A stretch of 64,000 nucleotides of DNA from Kurthia massiliensis (GTDB lineage Bacteria; Bacillota; Bacilli; Bacillales_A; Planococcaceae). The position numbers and the translations under genes are program-made. Every line of letters begins with the position of its first letter. The stretch's first letter is position 1. Of this stretch, positions 8,303 to 15,545 are shown one piece after another. The notes under the pieces were generated by a model. It ran no database searches. It was not told the origin of the DNA and was given only the letters and a program-made list of their open reading frames with translations. Where the stretch lies: contig NZ_HE611001.1 in assembly GCF_000285555.1 (NCBI RefSeq), forward strand, positions 8,746 through 72,745. The letters run 5' to 3'.

Positions 8303-8977
8303 ATGGAAGTTTCACCCTATTACGAAAAACAAATAGACTGTATACATTGCAAAAAGAAATTTAAAACGATGAAAGTCCGTTCGAAGATGTTAAAGATTAG
8401 TGCGACAGAATCAGATTTTAGACCTGTCTATGATAATGACGTGAACGGTTACTTTTATAACGTCTTTGTGTGCGAACATTGTGGCTTTGCATTTACAGAC
8501 GATTTCACAAAATATTTTATGCCTGGTACAGCTGAACTAATTGAACAACAAATTACGTCCCGTTGGGTGCATCACGATTTTTCTGGTGAACGTACACCGG
8601 AACAAGCGTTACAAGCGTATCAATTAGCAATCGTCTCTGGCCAAATCAAAAAAGAAAAACATGTGAGTCTAGCGGGCCTTGCGCTTCGATGTGCATGGAT
8701 TTATCGCACGCTTGAACAACCGAATGCCGAACAACGCTTTTTACGTCTCGCACGCGATCAATATGCGGAATCATTTACGACCGGAGACTTTTCAGGTACA
8801 CCGATGACAGAAGTCCGCATCGCCTATTTAGTTGCTGAATTATCACGTCGCTTAAATGATCGCGAAACAGCAATTCGTTATTTCTCAACAGTTATTGAAC
8901 AGCAAACGACTGCGAATGATCCGAAAATCATTGAAATGGCGAAAGAAGCATGGAATGACATGCGTTACGAATCATAA
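8303..8977 (+). CDS. DUF2225 family protein with CxxC pairs
   Basis: About 224 residues, cytoplasmic, no membrane segment. The N-terminal third holds two zinc-ribbon-like cysteine pairs, CIHC near residue 12 and CEHCGFAF near residue 53. The rest is helical and TPR-like in rhythm: EQALQAYQLAIVSGQ, HVSLAGLALRCAWIYRTL, ETAIRYFSTVIEQQ. This is the pattern of the DUF2225 family common in Firmicutes, function unknown. The frame opens at 8237, but the ATG at 8303 follows GAGGG and lies downstream of a clear -10, so it is preferred. The gene is monocistronic and terminated. Confidence 0.85.
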   Translation: MEVSPYYEKQIDCIHCKKKFKTMKVRSKMLKISATESDFRPVYDNDVNGYFYNVFVCEHCGFAFTDDFTKYFMPGTAELIEQQITSRWVHHDFSGERTPEQALQAYQLAIVSGQIKKEKHVSLAGLALRCAWIYRTLEQPNAEQRFLRLARDQYAESFTTGDFSGTPMTEVRIAYLVAELSRRLNDRETAIRYFSTVIEQQTTANDPKIIEMAKEAWNDMRYES

Positions 8978-9008
8978 AAAGGAGCTCCTAAACGGAACTC
9001 CTTTTTTA
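8976..9008. terminator. Bidirectional terminator between DUF2225 gene and NifU-like gene
   Basis: AAAAAGGAG/CTCCTTTTT plus TCC/GGA stem with one mismatch and a TAAAC loop, flanked by A and T runs. It serves the convergent genes on both sides. Confidence 0.85.
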
Positions 9009-9023
9009 TATCGTTGATCATTA

Positions 9024-9245
9024 TTAGAATACTTGTTCTACTTCAACAACGCCTGGCACTTCTTCTAAAAGTGCGCGTTCGATACCGGCTTTTAACGTAA
9101 TTGTAGAACTTGGGCAGCTACCGCATGCACCTAGTAAGCGTAATTTTACAACGCCATCTTCTACATCGACTAGTTCACAGTCGCCGCCATCGCGTAATAG
9201 GAATGGACGTAATTTATCAATAACTTCTTGTACTTGCTCTAACAT
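9024..9245 (-). CDS. NifU C-terminal domain Fe-S protein (YutI type)
   Basis: A 73-residue NifU-type scaffold or carrier domain with the CGSCPSS motif (CxxC) holding an Fe-S cluster. It is preceded by [22 protein letters not shown], typical of the NfuA/NifU C-terminal domain. It acts in the cytoplasm in Fe-S delivery together with the Suf system encoded 9 kb away. A longer open frame runs to 9374 into the divergent gene, but the ATG at 9245 has AGAGAGGAG at 8-9 nt and begins exactly at the domain start ([14 protein letters not shown]). It corresponds to B. subtilis yutI. Confidence 0.93.
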   Translation of the reverse strand: MLEQVQEVIDKLRPFLLRDGGDCELVDVEDGVVKLRLLGACGSCPSSTITLKAGIERALLEEVPGVVEVEQVF

Positions 9246-9326
9246 TTCGTATCGACTCCTCTCTCTAAAATCATTATAATGTCTATAAGCTAAAAAATCC
9301 ATCAAAGAAACACGGAGGCGGAAGAA

Positions 9327-9659
9327 ATGACAAATCAAGCAATTGAAATTGAAATCTTCGGGGCAGACATTCAATGCGCAAGTTGTGTGAATGCACCATC
9401 ATCGAAAGACACGTATGAATGGCTTCAAGCAGCAATCGATCGCAAATACCCAGGACAACCTTACACTATCAATTATATTGATATTGAAGCGCCAATTGAG
9501 AATGAACGTCAGCAATCATGGGCCGCGCGTATTCAAGAAGATGAGTTTTTTTATCCACTCGTGTTAATTAACGATGAAGTGATTGGTGAAGGCTATATTC
9601 AACTAAAACCAATTTATCGTGCATTAGAAGCAAAAGGATTCGAAGCACCTACTGCTTAA
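9327..9659 (+). CDS. YuzD-like (DUF1462) thioredoxin-fold small protein
   Basis: A 110-residue cytoplasmic protein. [26 protein letters not shown] places a CASC pair at the end of the first strand of a thioredoxin-like fold, and [23 protein letters not shown] resembles the cis-Pro and GEG region of glutaredoxin-like proteins. It matches B. subtilis YuzD, of unknown function, which is likewise divergent from yutI. ATG at 9327 with a CGGAGGCGG ribosome site. A role near Fe-S or thiol chemistry is suggested only by neighbourhood. Confidence 0.85.
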   Translation: MTNQAIEIEIFGADIQCASCVNAPSSKDTYEWLQAAIDRKYPGQPYTINYIDIEAPIENERQQSWAARIQEDEFFYPLVLINDEVIGEGYIQLKPIYRALEAKGFEAPTA

Positions 9660-9662
9660 CGA

Positions 9663-9691
9663 AAAAACGTGTCATGATGGCACGTTTTTTA
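9663..9691 (+). terminator. Terminator of the yuzD-like gene
   Basis: AAAAAACGTG-TCATGATG-GCACGTTTTTT, an 8-10 bp stem directly after the stop codon. Confidence 0.85.
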
Positions 9692-9713
9692 ATTTGTATT
9701 TTTTTCCACATTA

Positions 9714-9752
9714 AAAAAAGAGGTCGGCATCTCACAACCGACCTCTTTTTTA
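9714..9752 (-). terminator. Terminator of the yutJ-like gene
   Basis: AAAAAGAGGTCGG / CCGACCTCTTTTT stem of 13 bp with a 10-nt loop. It is symmetrical and could act in both directions, but it lies just past the yutJ-like stop codon. Confidence 0.9.
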
Positions 9753-9773
9753 TATCCATTTATATATAAATGC

Positions 9774-10844
9774 TTAACCGTTTTGGTTTTTGTACATCCA
9801 AAGTAAACCTGATTTCATCATACGTGCTACGCGACCTGTTACAGTTGCATCGCCTAAGTTAACGAAACCTTGTTTTTTACCTAATGCACCCATGAAGCCT
9901 TTTAGCTTGATTGGTGATAGTTTTGCTGGCAATGTTTCACCTTTCCAGCGTTTTTGAAGAACGATCGCAATACGGTCGCCTTGTTCTTCAGCAAGTTGCG
10001 CACTTGGACCACCGACTGATGAATGTGCACAGTCACCGACAACGAATACGTGCTCATCTACTGGTAAGTGGTAGTGCTCTGTAATTTTAATACGGCCACG
10101 TTCCATTTCAACGCCGTCAACTTCACGTGCAACAGCAACTGGACGAATACCAGCAGTCCACACGATTAAGTCCGCTTCAATGCGATCTTCGTGGTTGTAT
10201 AATGCGCCTTCTTCTACTTTTGTAATATCAGATTTCGCAATGACTTCTACGTCATGTTTATCGAACCATTTTTGTACATAACGGCTTAAACGTTCTGGGA
10301 AGTCTTTTAAAATACGTGCGCCGCGGTCGAATAATTTGATTTTTAGATCTGCGCGACTTTCACGTAATTCTGATGCAAGTTCGATACCAGATAAACCAGC
10401 ACCAACGACCGCAACAGTTGCACCTGCAGGTAATGCACTAATTTTATCGTAGGCGATACGAGATTTTGCCATTGTTTGAATTGAGTATGTGTTTTCTTGA
10501 GCGCCTGGTACGTTGTGATAGTTATCTTCACAACCTAAACCGATGACAAGATCATCATATTTTAATTCAGTTCCGTCTTCGAAAATAACCGCATTGTTCG
10601 CACGATCGATTTTTACGACTTCACCATATACAACTTTTAAACGATCGTGGCTGGGGAATTGCACACGAATGTGGCTTTCTGGTGTTGTACCGGCAGCAAG
10701 TGCGTAAAATTCAGTTTTTAAACTATGATATGGGGCGCGGTCTACTAATGTAATTTGAACGTCTTGGGGAAGGTTGTTCGGAAGTAAACGTAGTAATACA
10801 CGCATATTACCGTAGCCGCCGCCTAATAATACTAAGTTTTTCAT
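9774..10844 (-). CDS. Type II NADH dehydrogenase-like protein (YutJ type)
   Basis: Pyridine nucleotide-disulfide oxidoreductase of 356 residues. Motifs: FAD site GGGYGNMR at residues 8-15, NADH site VVGAGLSGIELASEL near residue 143, ADLIVWTAGIRP, and FVVGDCAHSSVGGPSAQLAEEQGD. It is about 45 residues shorter than the YumB-type paralogue at 6482-7687 and differs in its C-terminus. It corresponds to B. subtilis yutJ, divergent from yuzB. The promoter region carries two Rex-type boxes, one covering the -35, so expression is probably linked to the NADH/NAD+ ratio. Quinone reduction is inferred from family, not shown. Confidence 0.9.
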   Translation of the reverse strand: MKNLVLLGGGYGNMRVLLRLLPNNLPQDVQITLVDRAPYHSLKTEFYALAAGTTPESHIRVQFPSHDRLKVVYGEVVKIDRANNAVIFEDGTELKYDDLVIGLGCEDNYHNVPGAQENTYSIQTMAKSRIAYDKISALPAGATVAVVGAGLSGIELASELRESRADLKIKLFDRGARILKDFPERLSRYVQKWFDKHDVEVIAKSDITKVEEGALYNHEDRIEADLIVWTAGIRPVAVAREVDGVEMERGRIKITEHYHLPVDEHVFVVGDCAHSSVGGPSAQLAEEQGDRIAIVLQKRWKGETLPAKLSPIKLKGFMGALGKKQGFVNLGDATVTGRVARMMKSGLLWMYKNQNG

Positions 10845-10902
10845 TATCAGGGATTCTCCTTTTTATGTGACAATTTAGTTACAAACTTTTCTATCCTTTA
10901 AG

Positions 10903-10931
10903 AGTATAAATGATTGTGATACTTTTCACAA
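10903..10931 (-). promoter_or_regulatory. Promoter of the yutJ-like gene
   Basis: On the minus strand TTGTGA (10931-10926), a 17-nt spacer, then TATACT (10908-10903). The -35 and most of the spacer are covered by the Rex-like box at 10914-10931. Confidence 0.75.
10914..10931. promoter_or_regulatory. Rex-type operator 1
   Basis: TTGTGAT-ACTT-TTCACAA, one mismatch to the Rex consensus TTGTGAA-N4-TTCACAA. It overlaps the -35 of the yutJ-like promoter, a position suited to repression. Confidence 0.75.
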
Positions 10932-10936
10932 TATCT

Positions 10937-10954
10937 TTGTGATAACTTTCACAA
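10937..10954. promoter_or_regulatory. Rex-type operator 2
   Basis: TTGTGAT-AACT-TTCACAA, again one mismatch to the Rex consensus. It is 23 bp centre-to-centre from operator 1, about two helical turns. Confidence 0.75.
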
Positions 10955-10969
10955 TTAAATTTCGTTTAA

Positions 10970-10999
10970 TTGACGAAGCTCACAAAACTGTAGTACGAT
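10970..10999 (+). promoter_or_regulatory. Candidate promoter of the yuzB-like gene
   Basis: TTGACG (10970-10975), an 18-nt spacer and TACGAT (10994-10999), ending about 21 nt before the TTG start codon. It begins 15 nt past Rex box 2, so Rex could affect both directions. Confidence 0.5.
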
Positions 11000-11020
11000 T
11001 CTCTACTAGAGGTGACAAAT

Positions 11021-11272
11021 TTGAATCCATTAGTAGAATTTTGCGTCAGTAACTTAGCGATGGGTGCGCAACCGGTATTTGAAGCACTTGAGAAAGATCC
11101 GAATGTTGAAGTGCTAGAATACGGTTGCTTAAGCTTTTGTACCCGCTGTTCAGCGTCACTATATGCCGTCGTTGAAGGTGACATCGTTGAAGGTGAAACG
11201 CCAGAAGCATTGTTGAAAAATATTTACGAAGCCATCGACAACAATCCGATGTTTTCGTCTTACGAATTTTAA
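11021..11272 (+). CDS. YuzB-like (DUF1450/UPF0349) small protein
   Basis: An 83-residue cytoplasmic protein, [26 protein letters not shown]..., matching the YuzB/UPF0349 family. Conserved cysteines lie in VEFCVSN and in [18 protein letters not shown], an arrangement suggestive of a thioredoxin-fold or cluster-binding protein. Function is unknown. The start is TTG at 11021, preceded by AGAGGTGA at 5 nt. An in-frame GTG at 11012 lies within that ribosome site and would add three residues absent from the family. Divergent to the yutJ-like gene, as in B. subtilis. Confidence 0.9.
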   Translation: MNPLVEFCVSNLAMGAQPVFEALEKDPNVEVLEYGCLSFCTRCSASLYAVVEGDIVEGETPEALLKNIYEAIDNNPMFSSYEF

Positions 11273-11276
11273 AATC

Positions 11277-11318
11277 AAAAGCGGGTACATGCTATTAAAC
11301 ATGTACCCGCTTTTTTTA
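11277..11318. terminator. Bidirectional terminator between yuzB-like and yutF-like genes
   Basis: AAAAGCGGGTACATG / CATGTACCCGCTTTT, a 15-bp perfect stem with an 8-nt loop and T/A runs on both sides. Convergent genes flank it. Confidence 0.93.
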
Positions 11319-11321
11319 TCG

Positions 11322-12080
11322 TTATAGCCATTCTGCTAATGTTTTTACATAATAAGTTGGCTGTTCTACTTTTTGTCGAACGATTTCTTGACGCGTCACG
11401 CCTGTGTCGACGTGTAACGTATCAATGCCGTAATGAATACCGACCAAAATATCGGTATCATAATTATCTCCAATCATCACCATCTCTGATTTATCAAAGC
11501 CAAATGCATCACGAATAATTTCTAACATATGTGGCGCTGGCTTTCCGATAATGAGTGGTGCTTCGCCCGTCACGTTTTGAACGAGTTGCACGAATGAACC
11601 ATTTCCTGGTGCAAAACCACGTTCTTTCGGCAATTTTAAATCACCGTTTGTCGCGATATGTTTCGCACCTTGTTGGATATCAAAACATGCTTCTTCAAGC
11701 ATCGTATACGTCATGTTGACTGTTAAGCCTTGCACTAAAATGTCCGGGTTTTCCGAAACGATTTCAATACCTTCAGCAGTAATTGCTTCGACTAAGCCAC
11801 CTTGGCCGAGCACTTTAACCGTTTCATTCGGATAATGCTTCGCAATATATTTTGCCGTCGCAATCGATGATGTCATTAAATGATCCATCGGCACGACGAT
11901 ATCCATGGCGCTTAATTTTGCGTGTAGCTCTGCTTTCGTATACTTCGCATTGTTCGTCACCATAAATGGCTCGATGCCTTGCGCTTGTAATTGATGAATA
12001 AATGCGACCGCTTCTGGAATCGCTTCCGTTCCGCGATATACTGTACCGTCTAAGTCGAAACAATATGCACGATACTTCAT
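11322..12080 (-). CDS. HAD-IIA family sugar-phosphatase-like hydrolase (YutF/NagD type)
   Basis: Cytoplasmic phosphatase of 252 residues with the HAD motifs in order: FDLDGTVYRG (nucleophile Asp), FMVTNNA, a Lys in IIGKPAPHML, and IGDNYDTDILVGI. The C2-type cap lies between motifs II and III. It belongs to the TIGR01457/NagD-like group that dephosphorylates sugar phosphates or nucleotides. Its ATG is two bases past the stop codon of the YutE-like gene (spacing 1-3 nt), with GAGGAAG as ribosome site, so the two are co-transcribed and probably coupled. Confidence 0.93.
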   Translation of the reverse strand: MKYRAYCFDLDGTVYRGTEAIPEAVAFIHQLQAQGIEPFMVTNNAKYTKAELHAKLSAMDIVVPMDHLMTSSIATAKYIAKHYPNETVKVLGQGGLVEAITAEGIEIVSENPDILVQGLTVNMTYTMLEEACFDIQQGAKHIATNGDLKLPKERGFAPGNGSFVQLVQNVTGEAPLIIGKPAPHMLEIIRDAFGFDKSEMVMIGDNYDTDILVGIHYGIDTLHVDTGVTRQEIVRQKVEQPTYYVKTLAEWL

Positions 12081-12081
12081 C

Positions 12082-12534
12082 TTAATCTTCCTCAGGAATA
12101 AACGCTGTTACGACTGTACCCATTTCTTTTTTCACGAACGCTTCAATTGATGCGCGTAATTTTTTAATTGTCGGTACGACTTGTGTTAACACGCGTAATA
12201 CTTCTTCGTCTTCTACATCTAAAATATCGCGTACTAATGCACGGCGTAGTGTTAATAATAATTTTAAATCGGCATCAAATGCTGCTGGCACTGCTTGTTC
12301 ATCTACTAAAATGTCGATAATATCTTCGTAACTACCAGGATCGCGCATCACAAATCCATCGATCATTGTGTTACCGATGTCGATGATTGCTTCGATATAT
12401 ACGTTAGCAATACGTTCTAACGCAAGTTTAGATACCGCATCTTCTAACCAATTATCACGTGCTTCAAAAACGTCCGTGATTTGATCCATATAGTCTAAGT
12501 TTTTTGTAATTTTTTTACTGTCGATAAAATACAC
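12082..12534 (-). CDS. DUF86 / HepT-like protein (YutE type)
   Basis: A 150-residue helical protein with DPGSYEDIIDILVDEQAVP and LLLTLRRALVRDIL, which fit the DUF86 family that includes HepT RNase toxins. However, the protein contains no histidine at all, so the HepT Rx4-6H active site is absent. No minT/MNT nucleotidyltransferase antitoxin is next to it. I therefore infer a housekeeping, non-toxin role as in the conserved yutE position of Bacillales. GTG start at 12534 with GGAGG at 7 nt. It heads a two-gene unit with the HAD phosphatase. Confidence 0.88.
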   Translation of the reverse strand: MYFIDSKKITKNLDYMDQITDVFEARDNWLEDAVSKLALERIANVYIEAIIDIGNTMIDGFVMRDPGSYEDIIDILVDEQAVPAAFDADLKLLLTLRRALVRDILDVEDEEVLRVLTQVVPTIKKLRASIEAFVKKEMGTVVTAFIPEED

Positions 12535-12616
12535 AGCAATTCCTCCAATTGAAAAAAGTTGATAGTCTCTTCCTTCCTATAGTACCATATCTTTAACAAT
12601 GGAAGGTGGAATTGAT

Positions 12617-12880
12617 TTGGACAGATTTTTCTTGTACGACGACATGGAAGATACACAAACACGCTTCGTTAGCTTTATGGGCGAAAATCAGCGCTACGAT
12701 TTAGCGATTATGCAAAGCAATCGTTTTTACGGCAAAATTATCGTCATGGATATGCAAATGAATAAATTTGCTATCATCGGCTCAGATGACTTAGATGAAC
12801 CTGGTTATTTAGAACATGTGTATAACCGCCCTGCCGACGAGGCACAAGAATTACGCGAATACTTACATGAATTAGTATAA
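12617..12880 (+). CDS. DUF3055 family protein
   Basis: An 87-residue soluble protein of unknown function: DRFFLYDDMEDTQTRFVSFMGENQRYDLAIMQSNRFYGKIIVMDM, ending DEAQELREYLHELV. This matches the DUF3055 family of Bacillales as I know it. An ATG at 12599 opens the frame, but it lies before the AAGGTGG ribosome site. The TTG at 12617 is 7 nt downstream of that site and is preferred. It is transcribed alone, divergent to the YutE-like gene and convergent to the YutD-like gene. Confidence 0.8.
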   Translation: MDRFFLYDDMEDTQTRFVSFMGENQRYDLAIMQSNRFYGKIIVMDMQMNKFAIIGSDDLDEPGYLEHVYNRPADEAQELREYLHELV

Positions 12881-12918
12881 AAAAAAGCGAGATACCTAAT
12901 CAGGCGTCTCGCTTTTTT
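12881..12918. terminator. Bidirectional terminator between DUF3055 and YutD-like genes
   Basis: AAAAAAGCGAGA / TCTCGCTTTTTT, 12-bp stem, with an inner CCTAATCAGG hairpin. It overlaps the last codons and stop of the YutD-like gene. Confidence 0.88.
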
Positions 12919-13270
12919 CTGTTTGCTGTTGTTGCACTGGTTCCGTCACTTGTGGTGTAACTTCTTTTGTTTCTTTAACCGGTGCTGGTCGTTCAATTTT
13001 GCCGAGTTTACGTACGATGAAGTAAGCACAACCAAAATTGCAATATTCGTATAAGTAATCGTTGAGTGTGCTGATCTTCGTATCAAAAGTCGCTTTTTGA
13101 TTGCGATCTTCATAAAACCCTTTTAGGCGTAATTGACCGTAGCCCCAATCCCCTACGATATAATCGTATTTCGATAAAATGTCGGCATAGCGTCCTTTAA
13201 AATCTTCTTCTTTAAAGGCGTTGCGATAATCTTGCACGACTTCGTATTCATATTGATCCGCAACAATCAT
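12896..13270 (-). CDS. YutD-like (DUF1027) protein
   Basis: A 124-residue cytoplasmic protein. The core YDYIVGDWGYGQLRLKGFYED and DYLYEYCNFGCAYFIVRKL identify the YutD family, function unknown. A Pro/Glu/Gln-rich low-complexity tail (about residues 95-124) follows and looks disordered. The ATG at 13270 overlaps the ribosome-site region closely downstream of lipA (19 nt after the lipA stop, same strand order lipA first reading from 14216). So lipA and this gene... are in the order lipA upstream, yutD-like downstream, co-transcribed, as in B. subtilis. Confidence 0.88.
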   Translation of the reverse strand: MIVADQYEYEVVQDYRNAFKEEDFKGRYADILSKYDYIVGDWGYGQLRLKGFYEDRNQKATFDTKISTLNDYLYEYCNFGCAYFIVRKLGKIERPAPVKETKEVTPQVTEPVQQQQTEKSETPD

Positions 13271-13289
13271 GTCTCACCCTCCTAGGTGA

Positions 13290-14216
13290 TTACGAGCCAG
13301 CTTGAAGTTGGCGTTCCTTCGTTGCAGCATTTACTTGCTCATCAGCGTGGTAACTACTACGTACGAGCGGACCTGCCTCACAATGTTTAAAGCCTTTTTC
13401 CATCGCAATTTTACGCAGACGACCAAATTCAATCGGCGCATAATATTTTTGAACAGGTAAGTGCTTTTTCGTTGGTTGTAAATATTGACCGATCGTCATA
13501 ATATCTACATCGTTGGCGCGTAAATCATCCATTACTTCGAGAATTTCTTCTTCCGTCTCCCCTAATCCTACCATAAGAGATGACTTTGTAGGAATGTCAG
13601 GTTGCATTTCTTTTGAACGACGTAAAAATTCTAGAGAGCGATCGTATTTTGCTTTCGCACGAACTCTCGGAGTGAGGCGGCGAACCGTTTCGATATTATG
13701 ATTTAAAATATCCGGTTTCGCATCCATTAAAATTTGTAGATTTTCCTCCACGCCACCCATATCAGATGGTAGCACTTCAATAGAAGTTTGCGGACTTTTA
13801 CGGCGGATAGCGCGCACTGTTTCAGCCAGTACACTCGCGCCCCCATCCTTCAAGTCATCGCGGGCTACAACTGTTATAACGACGTGCTTTAAATTCATTA
13901 ATACAACGGAGTCTGCTACGCGTTCTGGCTCTGCTAAATCGAGCTCAGTCGGCAAACCAGTTTTAACTGCACAGAAGCGACATGCACGCGTACAAATAGA
14001 TCCTAAAATCATAAATGTCGCTGTGCGTCGCTCCCCCCAACATTCATGAATGTTCGGGCAGCGTGCTTCTTCACATACAGTGTGTAGGTTTTTTTCTCGC
14101 ATTAAAGTTTTTAATTCTTTATATTGTTTATTCGCTTTAATGTTAATTTTTAACCAATCCGGTTTGCGGACGTGTTGTCGTTTTTCGTCTTTCGATGTCG
14201 GTTTACATGATGACAT
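13290..14216 (-). CDS. lipA: Lipoyl synthase
   Basis: Radical-SAM enzyme that inserts two sulfurs into protein-bound octanoyl chains, giving lipoate on GcvH and 2-oxoacid dehydrogenase E2 subunits. The auxiliary cluster ligands are in [13 protein letters not shown]. The radical-SAM cluster is [10 protein letters not shown] (CxxxCxxC). The conserved RSSYHADEQ near the C-terminus supplies the serine ligand of the auxiliary cluster. At 308 residues it has normal length. ATG at 14216 follows GAGGAG. It depends on the Suf genes encoded nearby for its two 4Fe-4S clusters, and the lipoyl acceptor gcvH is in the same window. Confidence 0.97.
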   Translation of the reverse strand: MSSCKPTSKDEKRQHVRKPDWLKINIKANKQYKELKTLMREKNLHTVCEEARCPNIHECWGERRTATFMILGSICTRACRFCAVKTGLPTELDLAEPERVADSVVLMNLKHVVITVVARDDLKDGGASVLAETVRAIRRKSPQTSIEVLPSDMGGVEENLQILMDAKPDILNHNIETVRRLTPRVRAKAKYDRSLEFLRRSKEMQPDIPTKSSLMVGLGETEEEILEVMDDLRANDVDIMTIGQYLQPTKKHLPVQKYYAPIEFGRLRKIAMEKGFKHCEAGPLVRSSYHADEQVNAATKERQLQAGS

Positions 14217-14313
14217 AGAACTTCAACTCCTCATTATGTGTATTAAATGACGTCCCCACAGCCACTTTATCACATTTACTACCAACAATACAGTATATTA
14301 GGAAAATTTCATA

Positions 14314-14345
14314 AAAAAAGAAGATGGCAGATATCCATCTTCTTA
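14314..14345 (-). terminator. Terminator of the HD-GYP gene
   Basis: On the minus strand AAGAAGATGG-N7-CCATCTTCTT, then a run of seven T. The stem includes the last codons of the HD-GYP gene. Confidence 0.88.
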
Positions 14346-15461
14346 ACGTGTATATTCTTTTTGCTCAGATGCTAAATAACCTGTTTCTACTTTGACGATT
14401 TTAATGTCGGTTGCTTCTGCTAATGCTAGCTCATATGTCGCTTTTAACAGCACGTTATTTTCTTCAAAAATACGTAGCTTCGGGCGCAATGTATGACGTC
14501 GGTCTTGTTTTGACACGATACCACGTCGACCGTCTTCTAGTAATACAACTGTACCATTCGGATAAGCTGCAATTACTTTTTTAAACGCGTCAACGACACG
14601 CTTATCGTATAATGTACCCGCGCCTTCTTCGATAATTTCTAACCCTTCAGACGGTAACATTTTGCTGCGGTAAATACGGTTAGACGTCACCGCATCAAAT
14701 ACGTCTGCAACGGCGATAATTTTCGCATACGGATGAATTTCAAAATCGACTAAGCCACGTGGGTAGCCACTACCATCTAAACGCTCATGATGTTGGAAAG
14801 CACAATGCGCCGATAATAATGAAATCGTGTGTAAGTTGCGTAGTATATCAAAACCAAACTGTGTATGTTTTTTCATCGTGTCGTATTCTTCGTTCGTTAA
14901 ACGACCCGGTTTCTGTAAAATCTCTTGAGGAATTAATATTTTGCCTACATCATGGAGCATGGCACCGATACCAATTTGTCGTACTTCTTCTGCGTTATAA
15001 TGCATTTCATGTGCAATCGAAATCGAATAAATCGTTACTTGTAATGAATGCTGATAAATGTACTCATCATAAATAAACGCATCGCTCAACACTGTAAGGA
15101 GCTCATCGTTGCCAAAAATACTGTCCATTAAACTGTTAATGATCATCGTAAATTCTTTTGAACTCTTCTCTAAACAATATGTGACATCTGTTCCTTTTAA
15201 ACGTTGGAGCGTTTTGAATGATGTTTCAATTTTATTCACAGCCGCATTACGTACTTTCGGAGAAATCGCTTCCGGCACGTCTATATCTTTTGAAATTTCA
15301 TCATCGATATAAACGTACTGAATGTTCAAATCTAATAATCTTTTAATAATACGTTGCGTAATACGAGCGCCTTTTTGTAATAATGGCATACCCGAGTCGT
15401 TCCAAATCGTCTTCGCAATCACCATTTCTTCTCTAAGAACTTTGGTTGATATAAGCCTCAT
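14343..15461 (-). CDS. HD-GYP domain protein (probable c-di-GMP phosphodiesterase)
   Basis: 372 residues, soluble, no receiver domain. An N-terminal alpha/beta region (1-105) precedes the HD-GYP domain. Motifs seen: HSLQVTIYS, the metal-binding HDVGK in GAMLHDVGKILIPQE, QHHERLDGSGYPRG (the GYP motif in context), and VADVFDAVTSNRIYR. A C-terminal region (about 290-372) looks beta-rich, with GRRGIVSKQDRRHTLRPKLRIFEE. ATG at 15461 after GAGGAAAAAG. In B. subtilis the space between lipA and yunD holds yunA-C instead, so this gene is a lineage-specific occupant. c-di-GMP hydrolysis is inferred from the motifs. Confidence 0.92.
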   Translation of the reverse strand: MRLISTKVLREEMVIAKTIWNDSGMPLLQKGARITQRIIKRLLDLNIQYVYIDDEISKDIDVPEAISPKVRNAAVNKIETSFKTLQRLKGTDVTYCLEKSSKEFTMIINSLMDSIFGNDELLTVLSDAFIYDEYIYQHSLQVTIYSISIAHEMHYNAEEVRQIGIGAMLHDVGKILIPQEILQKPGRLTNEEYDTMKKHTQFGFDILRNLHTISLLSAHCAFQHHERLDGSGYPRGLVDFEIHPYAKIIAVADVFDAVTSNRIYRSKMLPSEGLEIIEEGAGTLYDKRVVDAFKKVIAAYPNGTVVLLEDGRRGIVSKQDRRHTLRPKLRIFEENNVLLKATYELALAEATDIKIVKVETGYLASEQKEYTR

Positions 15462-15545
15462 ACTTTTTCCTCATTTACTCTATAATGATACACATATTAT
15501 ATACTATACATAGTAAGAAAAATATCTAATTTTCTAAAATTAATA

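Noticed and set aside
9246-9374. N-terminal extension of the NifU-like gene
   Set aside because: It overlaps the divergent YuzD-like gene and its ribosome site; the domain starts at the ATG at 9245.
10866-10885. Possible third Rex-like site (TGTGACAATTTAGTTACAA)
   Set aside because: The half-sites are mis-spaced and poorly matched compared with the two clear boxes.
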